This document shows positions 15,994-24,407 of a stretch of 33,380 nucleotides of DNA, in pieces. The stretch is from positions 1 to 33,380 of the forward strand of contig JADLAF010000234.1 of NCBI GenBank assembly GCA_020848375.1. The letters are read 5' to 3'. The position numbers and the translations under genes were made by a program. Position 1 is the stretch's first letter, and every line of letters starts with the position of its first letter. The notes below the pieces were generated by a model that worked only from the letters and a program-made list of their open reading frames with translations, had not been told where the DNA came from and did not search any database. The DNA comes from Ignavibacteriaceae bacterium. Lineage in GTDB: Bacteria; Bacteroidota; Ignavibacteria; Ignavibacteriales; Ignavibacteriaceae.

Positions 15994-16074
15994 ATGACCC
16001 GTTTTTTTAATTCTGAAAGGTAGTGATGATATATCCCGGCTGCCAACATGTGATTCCACCGGAATCAGGAAAAT

Positions 16075-16221
16075 GAGTTTTTTCGTCACCGGGTCTTCGT
16101 AGATACACGCCGCGGCGTGTATTTACAGTGCCCCCGACTTACACCAATTAGTGCGACATTTTATAAAGAGCTTTTTCGCCGCCGGGTCTTCGTAGATACA
16201 CGCCGCGGTGTGTATTTACAG
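16075..16221. repeat. Pair of 54-base direct repeats with a 20-base palindrome
   Basis: Copies lie at 16075-16128 and 16168-16221, 93 bases apart, and differ at about four positions. Each carries GGGTCTTCGTAG, then a palindrome, then TTACAG. In copy 1 the palindrome ATACACGCCGCGGCGTGTAT (16103-16122) is perfect. In copy 2 one base of it differs (C to T). The 15856-16269 gap holds these elements and the two small hairpins, and no gene. Confidence 0.8.
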
Positions 16222-16269
16222 CACTGAGCTTCTCACCGAAACAAAGTAGTACTCAATACAAACAGTATA

Positions 16270-16734
16270 CTATTTCCCCTTTTTCTTATAATTTTTCTCA
16301 TACATCGTTACCCAATCCTTCACACTCATTTTCTTCATCAACTCACCAATGAGTTTATAGGGAATATCATTTACTTTCTTAAAGCGGATGCAGCTTTTTC
16401 CCATATCTAATTTCTGTTTAGTGTGCTTCGGATATTCATCCACAAACCACTTCAGCAGATCCGGATCTGCGTAGATACCCATGTGGTAAAAATTGATAGA
16501 GTTTTTTTGTGAAGCAATACCTGCGAAGGGAAGCGGTTCACTCGGTTTGCAATGGTAGCCGTCAGGATACAATGAATGGGGTACAACATAGCCCAGACCT
16601 CCGTAGCTTATGCCCGCTTCAAACCCCTTTGGAAGGTTCTTTACAATAACCTCGTGCAGTTTGTTAAATGCCTCTGCCCGGTCTTCCGGGATATTCGCCA
16701 GAATTTCTTTTACGGTACTTCCTGGTGCTTTCAT
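16270..16734 (-). CDS. DUF1801 (YdhG-like) protein
   Basis: This 154-residue soluble protein belongs to the DUF1801/YdhG-like fold. The N-terminal part VKEILANIPEDRAEAFNKLHEVIVKNLPKGFEAGISYGGLGYVVP matches the usual opening helix and strand. The central FAGIASQKNSINFYHMGIY and the C-terminal KLDMGKSCIRFKKVNDIPYKLIGELMKKMSVKDWVTMYE are also typical. Some relatives are called iron chaperones (frataxin-like), but activity is not established for this type. A GAGG lies about eight bases before the ATG. A 98-base gap separates it from the Sel1 gene upstream, so it may be a separate transcript. Repeats, not a clear terminator, lie beyond its end. Confidence 0.85.
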   Translation of the reverse strand: MKAPGSTVKEILANIPEDRAEAFNKLHEVIVKNLPKGFEAGISYGGLGYVVPHSLYPDGYHCKPSEPLPFAGIASQKNSINFYHMGIYADPDLLKWFVDEYPKHTKQKLDMGKSCIRFKKVNDIPYKLIGELMKKMSVKDWVTMYEKNYKKKGK

Positions 16735-16832
16735 ATTGCTTGCCTCTTTTTTGAAATTCTTTTAATCCTGAATGTTACTTTTGACACTTCCGGCAGGAAA
16801 TTTATCAACCATCCTACAAATTTCACAATTTT

Positions 16833-18320
16833 TTATTCCGCTTTGGCATACAGACTTTTAAGCAGTGCATACGCCAGATTACTTCCCCGTGAGGCGGCAT
16901 TCCGGTAGTAGCGGTACGCCTCAGAATTATTTTCCTCTGCCAGTATTCCCTTCTCATTAAAATACCCGATCACTGTTTCTGCCAGCAGTGAACCGCGTGC
17001 ATAACCAGTGTTCAACTTATTCATCAGTGATGAGTAATTTCCGGGGTAAGATTCACCGAGAGCCACTGAAGCGACAAACTCCCTCAGTTCTGCCTGATAT
17101 GCACCTAAAACACCGGCAGATTTCCAGTAGCTGAAAGCTTTTTCACGGTTCCGTTCAACACTGGTACCGTTAAAATATATGTTACCTGCCTCGATCATTG
17201 AAGGTATAAATTGCTTCGCGGCAGAACGCTCAAGCAGACCAACTGCATCCTTTTCCGTCAGTCCGAATTCAAGTCGTAACAGCCGCAGGGAACTTAAGAT
17301 ATACTCTGCTTCGGCTGAGCCCTTATTTATCTCCGCATACAGATGCGAAAAGAATTTGTTGTCAGTAATCATCCGCCAAAGAAATACCCCGGCATAAGGG
17401 GAGCCCTCCTTTAGTGCGCGTATATAGTAATATAATGACTTGAGTGAAGGAGAACCGGGTTTTGAACGAAGCTGATAGATTCTTCCCACAAGCAGAAGTC
17501 CCTCCGGGAATGAATACCCATCAAATGTTTCTTCAGCAGAAAGAATGTTCGAAATTGCAGAATCACTCAGGACAGAATCTCTCACCGTCAAAGTGCTGTA
17601 AGAAAGTGCAGTCCTGAAAAGTTCTTCATAAAAATCTGCCAGGAGCAGCGAGTCAGGCGGCAGGGTAACGGTGGTATCAGTAAAATTTATATACTGCAGA
17701 GTAACGTTTTTACTAATAGGGTTTGAGGGCTCAATTTCGTCGCGGCGCTTGTCAGAATTGCCCGCGGCTATATCCTTTTCAACAGCCAGAAGCGCTTTAG
17801 AAGCATTAAGACTCCCGCTCTTTTCCGCCTTTTCAAACCAATATTTTGCTTTCTGAAGATCACGGCTTACGACCAGATCTTCCGTATATATAACCCCGGC
17901 CGCGAACTGAGCTTCCGGAATTTCGCGGCTTGCTGCATAGAGAAAGCTCTCAAAAGCAAGATAGGGATTCCATTCAGTGCCCAGACCATTCATATAAAAG
18001 ATACCCAGATTATATGCGGCTAACGGATACTTCTGCTCTGCTGCCCGTTTAACCCAGGTGAATGCCTTAATGGTATCCGGCTCAAATCCGTTTCCGGTAA
18101 GGTAGCGCAGCCCGAGTTCATGCTGCGCAAGGGGATCACCGTCATTTGCATTTCGGACAAGCATGAATGACTCAAATATCTGGGGTGAAAATTCAACAGG
18201 ATAGTAGGTCCGGTATATCTCGACCGGCTGATTTCTCTTAAATGCAAGACTGCCTCCCTGTCCGTATATACAGACGGGTACAAGCAGAACAATTAGCAGA
18301 ATCTTCCGGACAAAAGTCAT
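16833..18320 (-). CDS. Exported Sel1-repeat protein
   Basis: This 495-residue protein has a signal peptide (VRKILLIVLLVPVCIYGQ, cleavage before Gln). Sel1-like repeats lie in two groups. Residues ~60-170 include AQHELGLRYLTGNGFEPDTI, AAYNLGIFYMNGLGTEWNPY and AQFAAGVIYTED. Residues ~370-495 include MIEAGNIYFNGTSVERNREKAFSYWKSAG and AETVIGYFNEKGIL...AYRYYRNAASRGSNLA. The middle (~185-330) is less regular. Sel1 repeats form protein-binding solenoids, and the partner is unknown. Its ATG overlaps the stop of the ABC exporter gene (ATGA), so it is translated with that transporter and may work with it in the periplasm. That link is inference. Confidence 0.88.
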   Translation of the reverse strand: MTFVRKILLIVLLVPVCIYGQGGSLAFKRNQPVEIYRTYYPVEFSPQIFESFMLVRNANDGDPLAQHELGLRYLTGNGFEPDTIKAFTWVKRAAEQKYPLAAYNLGIFYMNGLGTEWNPYLAFESFLYAASREIPEAQFAAGVIYTEDLVVSRDLQKAKYWFEKAEKSGSLNASKALLAVEKDIAAGNSDKRRDEIEPSNPISKNVTLQYINFTDTTVTLPPDSLLLADFYEELFRTALSYSTLTVRDSVLSDSAISNILSAEETFDGYSFPEGLLLVGRIYQLRSKPGSPSLKSLYYYIRALKEGSPYAGVFLWRMITDNKFFSHLYAEINKGSAEAEYILSSLRLLRLEFGLTEKDAVGLLERSAAKQFIPSMIEAGNIYFNGTSVERNREKAFSYWKSAGVLGAYQAELREFVASVALGESYPGNYSSLMNKLNTGYARGSLLAETVIGYFNEKGILAEENNSEAYRYYRNAASRGSNLAYALLKSLYAKAE

Positions 18321-20098
18321 ACCCGCGCTGACCCTTTTTCCAATTTAAGAGAGCGTTCACTTCTCTCACCAATCTGCTGACGCCACAGGGCATAGTAAAG
18401 ACCGGTTGTTTTTAGTAAATCCTCATGCCTGCCGGCTTCGGCAATTTCACCCTTTTCCAGAACAATGATTTTATCCGCGTGAATGACGGTTGAAAGCCGG
18501 TGAGCAATCATAATCGTTATACAGTTTCTGCGGGCAGATATATCACGCAGTGTTGCAGTTATTTCCTCCTCCGTGAGTGAATCGAGCGATGAAGTTGCCT
18601 CGTCAAAGATCATCAGAAAGGGCTTTCTGAGCAGAGCGCGGGCAATTGAAAGCCGTTGCTTTTCGCCCCCCGAAACTTTAACTCCGCCTTCACCTATTGT
18701 GGTATCGAGACCTTTTTCTGCTCTTGCAAGAAGCCCGTGACAGGCCGCCCCGTAAAGTGCATCAAGACACTCCTGATCTGTTGCATCTGGTTTTACGAAA
18801 AGCAGATTTTCTTTAATGGTCCCCGAGAAGAGCTGGGTATCCTGGGCAACAAAACCAATATGCTCACGCATGGCATCAAGATCAACCTCATTGTGTCCCC
18901 TGCCGTTATAGAGAATTCTTCCCTCCTGTGGTGTATAAAGCCCCAACAGCAGTTTCACTAATGTGCTTTTACCTGCACCGGAGGGCCCGACAAAGGCATT
19001 GGTTTCGCCGACTTTCATACTGAAAGATATATTCTTAACCGCGTGCTGCTGTGCTGTAGTATGTTTGAAACTTACATTATTAAAATCAAGAGTCCTTAGC
19101 TCTTCAATGGTAAGCGGATTTTCCGGCTTGCTGTCTCTGGGAATTTCCATAATCGTCTTAAAGTTCAGAATTGAAACTTCGGCCTCGCGGTATATATTCA
19201 TGATATTACCGAGCTCCTGCAGCGGACCAAAGATAAAAAACGAGTAAATAAAGAGGGAGAAAAACTCTCCCACCGTTATCTGCTGAATGAAAATCAGATA
19301 GAGCATGAGAAAAAGGATGCTCGTCCTCAGAAAGTTAACCATTGTTCCCTGAATAAAGCTCAGACTGCGGATATATTTTACCTTCTTAAGTTCAAGATCT
19401 AGAATCTTTTTGGTTGTGGAATTAAGGCGGTCAATTTCCTGCCCGGAAAGACCAAGACTCTTAACGAGCTCAATATTGCGCAGTGATTCCGTGGTTGAAC
19501 CGGCGAGCGCGGTTGTTTCACCAACAATTATTTTTTGAAGTTTTTTAATCTTTTTGCTGAGTACTGAACTTATCCACGCGATTATTGGTGCCGCGGTGAA
19601 GAAAATAGGGGCGATAGCCCAGTGAATGGAAAAGCAGTAAACCAGGACAAAGATGAGCCCGACCAGTGTTGTGAATATAACATTTATAAAAGCTGAAATC
19701 AGTCGTTCAACATCAGTGCGGACTTTTTGTAATATGCCAAGAGTTTCACCGCTGCGCTGATCTTCAAACTTCTGATAGGGAAGTTCAAGGGAGTGCTTCA
19801 GTCCATCTGAGTAAATTTGCGCACCGAGCCGCTGGGTTATCGTATTAACGTAATAGTCCTGAAAGTTTTTAGCCACGCGGGAAACAAATGCGACACCAAC
19901 CGCGGCGGAAAGCAGAAGCAGAACGCCGTTAAAAAATTCAGACTCTGTGTATTCACTGTATTTAGTGGCATAGTTATCTATCACGTATCTGAAGATGAGC
20001 GGGTCAAGCATTGAAAATACCTGATTTACGGCAGCAAGCGAAAGTGCAAGCAGAACCAATTTCCAGTACTGCTTCAGATAGGAATAGAGAATACTCAC
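18317..20098 (-). CDS. ABC exporter, fused permease and ATPase (MsbA/multidrug type)
   Basis: This 593-residue half-transporter would act as a dimer in the inner membrane. The N-terminal type IV exporter membrane domain (about 1-310) has six predicted helices. The ATPase domain has Walker A GPSGAGKST (371-379), a Q-loop FVAQDTQLFSG near 416, signature VSGGEKQ (475-481), Walker B LMIFDEATSSLD (495-506) and the switch histidine His533 (IAHRLS). All catalytic residues are intact. The substrate (lipid, peptide or drug) is not predictable. The GTG start at 20098 has a good Shine-Dalgarno, AAGGAG, seven bases ahead. It lies 39 bases after aguA and overlaps the Sel1 gene by four bases. Confidence 0.94.
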   Translation of the reverse strand: MSILYSYLKQYWKLVLLALSLAAVNQVFSMLDPLIFRYVIDNYATKYSEYTESEFFNGVLLLLSAAVGVAFVSRVAKNFQDYYVNTITQRLGAQIYSDGLKHSLELPYQKFEDQRSGETLGILQKVRTDVERLISAFINVIFTTLVGLIFVLVYCFSIHWAIAPIFFTAAPIIAWISSVLSKKIKKLQKIIVGETTALAGSTTESLRNIELVKSLGLSGQEIDRLNSTTKKILDLELKKVKYIRSLSFIQGTMVNFLRTSILFLMLYLIFIQQITVGEFFSLFIYSFFIFGPLQELGNIMNIYREAEVSILNFKTIMEIPRDSKPENPLTIEELRTLDFNNVSFKHTTAQQHAVKNISFSMKVGETNAFVGPSGAGKSTLVKLLLGLYTPQEGRILYNGRGHNEVDLDAMREHIGFVAQDTQLFSGTIKENLLFVKPDATDQECLDALYGAACHGLLARAEKGLDTTIGEGGVKVSGGEKQRLSIARALLRKPFLMIFDEATSSLDSLTEEEITATLRDISARRNCITIMIAHRLSTVIHADKIIVLEKGEIAEAGRHEDLLKTTGLYYALWRQQIGERSERSLKLEKGSARV

Positions 20099-20137
20099 TG
20101 GTTATCTCCTTAGTGCTTTAAAAATATCCTGTTTCAA

Positions 20138-21172
20138 TCAGGCCGGAATCTCGTGTGTCAGGCAGTGAAGTGTTCCGAGCCCCCACACCAGATCGAGTGA
20201 ATGTATCCCTACAACTTTTCTGTCGGGGAAACACTCGCGCAAAATTCCAAGAGCTAAATAATCTTTTGCATCGTTAAATGTCGGGACTATTACGATTTCA
20301 TTTCCAATATAAAAATTTGCGTAACTTGCCGGCAGACGCATTCCGTCAAATACAACAGGGTCAGGCAGCGGCAGAGGTATAATCTCAAATGACTCACCCT
20401 TAAAATTCTTTTCCCCTTTCAGCCGCTCCATATTTTCCTGAAGCAGATCATAATTCTCATCACTGCTGTCTGATTCAGAACAAAGCAAAATAGAATTCGC
20501 ATTAACAAATCGGGCCAAATCATCAACGTGACCATGAGTATCATCACCGGCTATACCCTTGCCAAGCCAGATTACCTTTTTTATGCCAAGCTGTTCGGCA
20601 AACATTTGCTCATATTCCTTTTTGCCCCAGCCGGGATTGCGAACCTGCTGCACCGGATCAAGCAGACACTCCTCTGTTGTGAGCAGCAGCCCCTTGCCGT
20701 TATAATCAATCGCTCCGCCTTCAAGAACAACATGTCTCTTAAAGCTCTCCGCCTTTTTTCCCTTTACTTTCATCTGACTAAGCAGCTTCTGTCCGAGCTT
20801 TACATCTAATGTGTAATTGTCATACTTTGCCCAGGCATTAAATTTAAAGAGAAGCGGAAAGGAAGTATCACCTTCTTTAATCCATATTGGTGCAGAATCT
20901 CTCATCCAGCTTCTGTCAGTCTGAATTACATGATATACAACGTTATCTTCAATGTACTCAACTTTTGAAAGTGTTTTCCGCACGTGATCTTTTTGCTTCT
21001 GATCCTGCACCACAATGCGAACTTTTTCAGAAAAAGAAAGTTTCGCAGTGATATCAGCATAGACCCACGTAATAGGCGTGAACTTACCGGGCCAGTCAGC
21101 TTTGTTATGAGGCCATGCAATCAGCGTTGACTCGTGGGGCTCCCACTCTGCCGGAATTCTTCTATTCATCAT
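20138..21172 (-). CDS. aguA: Agmatine deiminase
   Basis: This 344-residue enzyme hydrolyses agmatine to N-carbamoylputrescine and ammonia, a step in arginine-derived putrescine synthesis. It has the guanidine-modifying fold of the peptidyl-arginine deiminase family. Visible active-site elements are TDRSWMRDSAP (Asp92), EGGAID (151-156), DDTHGHVDDLARF with His215, and the nucleophile Cys337 in WGLGTLHCLTHEIP. The N-terminal RIPAEWEPHESTLIAWPHN is diagnostic. Its length is slightly below that of plant and Pseudomonas enzymes. The start codon shares one base with the aguB stop (TAATG). A second ATG lies one codon downstream. The partner gene next to it makes the pathway assignment firm. Confidence 0.95.
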   Translation of the reverse strand: MMNRRIPAEWEPHESTLIAWPHNKADWPGKFTPITWVYADITAKLSFSEKVRIVVQDQKQKDHVRKTLSKVEYIEDNVVYHVIQTDRSWMRDSAPIWIKEGDTSFPLLFKFNAWAKYDNYTLDVKLGQKLLSQMKVKGKKAESFKRHVVLEGGAIDYNGKGLLLTTEECLLDPVQQVRNPGWGKKEYEQMFAEQLGIKKVIWLGKGIAGDDTHGHVDDLARFVNANSILLCSESDSSDENYDLLQENMERLKGEKNFKGESFEIIPLPLPDPVVFDGMRLPASYANFYIGNEIVIVPTFNDAKDYLALGILRECFPDRKVVGIHSLDLVWGLGTLHCLTHEIPA

Positions 21173-22059
21173 TAATCTCTGTATCGTTTTGTTATTTCAC
21201 CATAAGCATCAATTCTTCTGTCACGCAGGAAAGGCCAGTTGCGGCGTATATACTCCATGTGTGCCGGGTCAACCTCTGCAAACAGCACTTCTTCCTTGTC
21301 ATCTGATGCCTGAGCAATGATATGTCCCTGAGGGTCGGCTACAAAACTGGAACCCCAGAACTGAATTCCTGCCTGCTCTTTAACCGGCTGCTCAAAACCA
21401 ACTCTGTTAACTCCCGCGACATAAATGCCGTTTGCAACTGCATGTCCGCGCTGTACGGTCATCCATGCATCTCGCTGTTTTTCACCATGTTCTTCTTTTT
21501 CATACGGATGCCAGCCGATTGCTGTCGGATAGAACAGCACGGTTGCTCCTGTTAAGGCAGTAAGCCGTGCACCTTCCGGATACCACTGATCCCAGCAGAT
21601 AAGAGTGCCTACTTTGCCGAACCTCGTATCAAATGACTTGAACCCGAGATCACCAGGGGTAAAATAAAATTTCTCATAGTAAGCCGGGTCATCTGGTATG
21701 TGCATCTTGCGGTATATACCAACATTGCTGCCGTCAGTATCCATTACCGCCAGACTGTTGTGATACAGCCCTATTCCTCTTTTTTCAAACAGAGGGACAA
21801 CAATACTTATACCAAGCTCAGCAGCGAGCTTTCCAAAGAGTTCTGTTGAAGGTCCAGGTATGGTTTCAGCCAGATCAAAAAGTTCAATATCTTCCTTCTG
21901 ACAGAAATATTGTGAACGGTAAAGTTCCGGCAGACAGATCACCTGAGCACCTTTGGCAGCAGCTTCTCTCACAAAGTGCTCACCTTTTTTCATGTTTTCT
22001 TCAGGCGCGGTCGAAACCTGCATCTGAATAAGACCGATGGTATATCTGTCACTGCTCAT
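21172..22059 (-). CDS. aguB: N-carbamoylputrescine amidase
   Basis: This 295-residue nitrilase-superfamily amidase converts N-carbamoylputrescine to putrescine, CO2 and ammonia, completing the route from agmatine. The catalytic triad is Glu45 (CLPELYRSQYFCQ), Lys118 (YRKMHIPDDP) and Cys155 (LICWDQWYPEGAR). The AguB-like signatures FYFTPGD, ATVLFYPTAIGWHP and WMTVQRGHAVANG are all present. A GAGG ribosome binding site lies within the end of the upstream MORN_2 gene, which it overlaps by 11 bases. aguA starts at its stop codon. This tight coupling shows aguB-aguA is an operon, oddly headed by two repeat proteins. Confidence 0.95.
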   Translation of the reverse strand: MSSDRYTIGLIQMQVSTAPEENMKKGEHFVREAAAKGAQVICLPELYRSQYFCQKEDIELFDLAETIPGPSTELFGKLAAELGISIVVPLFEKRGIGLYHNSLAVMDTDGSNVGIYRKMHIPDDPAYYEKFYFTPGDLGFKSFDTRFGKVGTLICWDQWYPEGARLTALTGATVLFYPTAIGWHPYEKEEHGEKQRDAWMTVQRGHAVANGIYVAGVNRVGFEQPVKEQAGIQFWGSSFVADPQGHIIAQASDDKEEVLFAEVDPAHMEYIRRNWPFLRDRRIDAYGEITKRYRD

Positions 22060-22963
22060 ATTTCTTTACCTCTTTTTGTTTTTTTTGTTCGTCATACTCA
22101 ACACTGCTGACTGGATTGCCTTTGCTGAATACCTCCAGATACCAGAGCGAGCCGTCTTTACGGTAGATTTTTGACTCCCCGTCTAATGCATCCCTTACAT
22201 AATTCTGCACCGTCCACTGCTTTCCGTTATCATAATAGGTAACAGAAAGTCCTTCTTTCAGTCCCTTCAGATAGTTAATCTCTGATAGCAGCAATCCCTG
22301 TTCGTTAAATATTTTATGAATTCCGTTTGCCCGACCATGGTTATACTGTTTTTCAGAACTGACTTTTCCATTTTCAAAATACTCAATTGCAGTTCCGTGG
22401 ATATTGCCTTTGGTATAATTATATATGCCTTTAATTTGTCCGCTCTCATAGTACCATACTGTAGTGTCTTCCTGCAGCCCCGAAAAATAATTTGCAGTAA
22501 CCTGAATAGCACCGCTCTTAAAGAATCCGGTTGCTATACCCTCTTTTTTACCGGCTTTTAACATCGATACGGTCTGCAGTTCACCTGAATCATAATAATT
22601 CCTGAACTCACCCTCAAGAGTACCATAAGTATAACTTCCTTTTTCGCGGAGAGAACCGTCTTCGTAATAGCCCCGGTAGTCACCATGAAATTTCCCCTCA
22701 GAATATGTATAAAACTCACGCAATATACCCGAATCCGAAAAACCGTATTTCGGACCCTCAAGTGCTCCATTCTTATAGGTGACTAACTCCATAAGTACGC
22801 CAGTCGGATAATAACTGCGCACCTCGCCATAGAGTTTACCGTCTCTATAATTGCTGATTTTTTTTAGTACCCCGTCACTGAATTTTTCCCGAACCTCGCC
22901 GTTCTGCGCGAACAAAACAGCGGGAAGCAGGAACAAAATATATATTATCAGTTGTTTCATCAT
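22049..22963 (-). CDS. Exported MORN_2-repeat protein (second of pair)
   Basis: This 304-residue protein has a signal peptide (KQLIIYILFLLPAVLFAQ, cleavage before Gln) and then about eleven tandem MORN_2/YwqK-type repeats of ~23 residues. Each follows the pattern Y-x2-G-x3-G-x4-Y-[YF]-x2-G-x6, for example GKLYGEVRSYYPTGVLMELV, GKFHGDYRGYYEDGSLREKG and GLKEGLSVTYYDNGKQWTVQ. The tail is charged (EQKKQKEVKKYEQ). Such proteins are often annotated as toxin-antitoxin YwqK antitoxins, but nothing here supports that, since it is exported and no toxin is next to it. The likely role is a beta-rich surface or periplasmic scaffold. The ATG has AGGA five bases upstream. It overlaps aguB by 11 bases. Confidence 0.88.
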   Translation of the reverse strand: MMKQLIIYILFLLPAVLFAQNGEVREKFSDGVLKKISNYRDGKLYGEVRSYYPTGVLMELVTYKNGALEGPKYGFSDSGILREFYTYSEGKFHGDYRGYYEDGSLREKGSYTYGTLEGEFRNYYDSGELQTVSMLKAGKKEGIATGFFKSGAIQVTANYFSGLQEDTTVWYYESGQIKGIYNYTKGNIHGTAIEYFENGKVSSEKQYNHGRANGIHKIFNEQGLLLSEINYLKGLKEGLSVTYYDNGKQWTVQNYVRDALDGESKIYRKDGSLWYLEVFSKGNPVSSVEYDEQKKQKEVKKYEQ

Positions 22964-22986
22964 TGTATCCTTTTAACGTTATATTA

Positions 22987-24336
22987 TTAATAGCCGTAAG
23001 AGGAAATCAGATTGCCATCCTCATCATAAAATTTGCTGGTGGCAAGCTGATCATCTCTGTAATAATCTTCGCGTTTTACCATGCCGTTGCTGAAATATTC
23101 CTTGATGAATCCGTTCAGCCGTCCATTTGTATAGGTTTCTTCTTTTTTAATTCTTCCGTTCGTATGGAACTCAGTTTTAGTTCCGTCAATCCGTCCTCCG
23201 GTCATAATATATCGGTATTCCAGCATACCTGACTCATAATATTTCTTTACCTCCCCCTCAATCTCATCATCGCGGTAGGTATAAACATACTCAAAGCCGC
23301 CGGTCGGGTAAAAGGTAAACATCGTACCGTGTTTCCGTCCCTGTTCATAATAAACTTCACTCTTTAGCATACCGTCCGGAAAAAACTCTTTCTCAATCCC
23401 CTGCTTCACTCCGCCGCGGTAATCAGCCGTGCGGATAAGGCACCCCACCTCATAAAAATTGCAAGTCCCGTTTAAAGTATCGTTTTTGTAACTCCACTCC
23501 TCGGTGAGGAACCCGGTTTCATCGTAACTTTTACCCAGATTTTCTTTCTTCCCGTTCCGGTAAAAAAGTTCACTCTGCAAAACGCCATCAAAGCTGAATG
23601 CCCGTTCATACTTTTCGAAATCAAGTTTTTTTCCGAAAGCATCAAAGCGAAGCCGTTCTGCTATTTCGCCGTTACGGTATAAATCTTTAACGCGAATATC
23701 ACCGCCGGAATCATAAAAATATGCCTCCCCTTCAAGTCGGTCATTCAGATAATATGCCTCAATGGCTACTTTTCCGTTTTCGTGATATACCAACGCCTTG
23801 CCGTTCATTTTTCCGCGGAAGAAATTTCGCTCCACTTCTTTGCCCCCTTTCTGAAAAAATGTAACTGAAACCCCTTCGAGCAGCCCGGTTACAAAATACC
23901 ATTCCCCCTGAAGTTCTCCTGTTTTGTAATAGGTTTTTGTAATACCTTCAAGCGCACCCATCAGATAGGTTTGCTCCGCCCACAATTCACCTGTTTCGTA
24001 ATACCATTTTGATATTCCTTCTTTCCTTCCTTGCAGATAATTCCACGCGATGCTGAGCAACCCGTTTTCAAAATACCAGTAGGAAGGACCGTCTTCCAGC
24101 CCGTTACTGAACTTCCACTCTTTCCAGAGCCGACCATTAGGAAAGAATTCAATATACGAGCCATGCAGTTTTCCGTCAAGATACTCCCCCTGCGATTGTA
24201 TCATTCCGTTCGGATGATAGGTTTTTCTGATCTCCGTTTCCTGAGCGGGCAGTGCCAGACAAAATAAAACAAAAAAAATAAGAAGTTTATATATAAAAGC
24301 TGTCTCCGGTGTTGAAGGATAAGTCCGAAAATTCAT
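22987..24336 (-). CDS. Exported MORN_2-repeat protein (first of pair)
   Basis: This 449-residue protein has the same architecture as its neighbour: a hydrophobic export signal at about 16-31 (KLLIFFVLFCLALPAQ) and then about sixteen MORN_2 repeats, for example GKLHGSYIEFFPNGRLWKEW, GRKEGISKWYYETGELWAEQ and GRLNGFIKEYFSNGMVKRED. A less regular patch lies near 235-270 (LRFDAFGKKLDFEKYERAFS). The ATG at 24336 is chosen over the in-frame ATG at 24381 because the added codons fall in the aroF terminator and would place charged or odd sequence before the signal peptide. It leads a probable operon: MORN_2, MORN_2 (23-base gap), aguB, aguA, then possibly the ABC and Sel1 genes. Confidence 0.85.
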   Translation of the reverse strand: MNFRTYPSTPETAFIYKLLIFFVLFCLALPAQETEIRKTYHPNGMIQSQGEYLDGKLHGSYIEFFPNGRLWKEWKFSNGLEDGPSYWYFENGLLSIAWNYLQGRKEGISKWYYETGELWAEQTYLMGALEGITKTYYKTGELQGEWYFVTGLLEGVSVTFFQKGGKEVERNFFRGKMNGKALVYHENGKVAIEAYYLNDRLEGEAYFYDSGGDIRVKDLYRNGEIAERLRFDAFGKKLDFEKYERAFSFDGVLQSELFYRNGKKENLGKSYDETGFLTEEWSYKNDTLNGTCNFYEVGCLIRTADYRGGVKQGIEKEFFPDGMLKSEVYYEQGRKHGTMFTFYPTGGFEYVYTYRDDEIEGEVKKYYESGMLEYRYIMTGGRIDGTKTEFHTNGRIKKEETYTNGRLNGFIKEYFSNGMVKREDYYRDDQLATSKFYDEDGNLISSYGY

Positions 24337-24345
24337 TGGACGTCT

Positions 24346-24380
24346 TAAAAAGAAACAATGCCCTGTGAAGCAGCAGGGCA
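24346..24380 (-). terminator. Rho-independent terminator of the mutS-DUF1684-aroF operon
   Basis: Read leftwards, TGCCCTG (24374-24380) pairs perfectly with CAGGGCA (24359-24365) around an 8-base loop, and TTGTTTCTTTTT follows. It lies 27 bases after the aroF stop and separates that operon from the MORN_2 genes. Confidence 0.85.
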
Positions 24381-24407
24381 AAAATTACTGTCAGCTTGAA
24401 ACTACTG

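Noticed and set aside
15895-16089. Minus-strand 64-residue frame in the hairpin/repeat region
   Set aside because: It runs through the hairpins and has no family resemblance. The region is better explained as intergenic repeats.
16075-16221. CRISPR-like repeat pair
   Set aside because: Only two imperfect copies with one 39-base intervening segment, an internal palindrome, and no cas genes. Does not fit an array.
22049-24336. Toxin-antitoxin interpretation of the MORN_2 (YwqK-type) proteins
   Set aside because: Both carry export signals and no toxin-like gene is adjacent, so the usual automatic label is not supported.
24337-24381. Upstream ATG extending the first MORN_2 protein by 15 residues
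   Set aside because: These codons overlap the aroF terminator hairpin and precede a complete signal peptide that starts at 24336.
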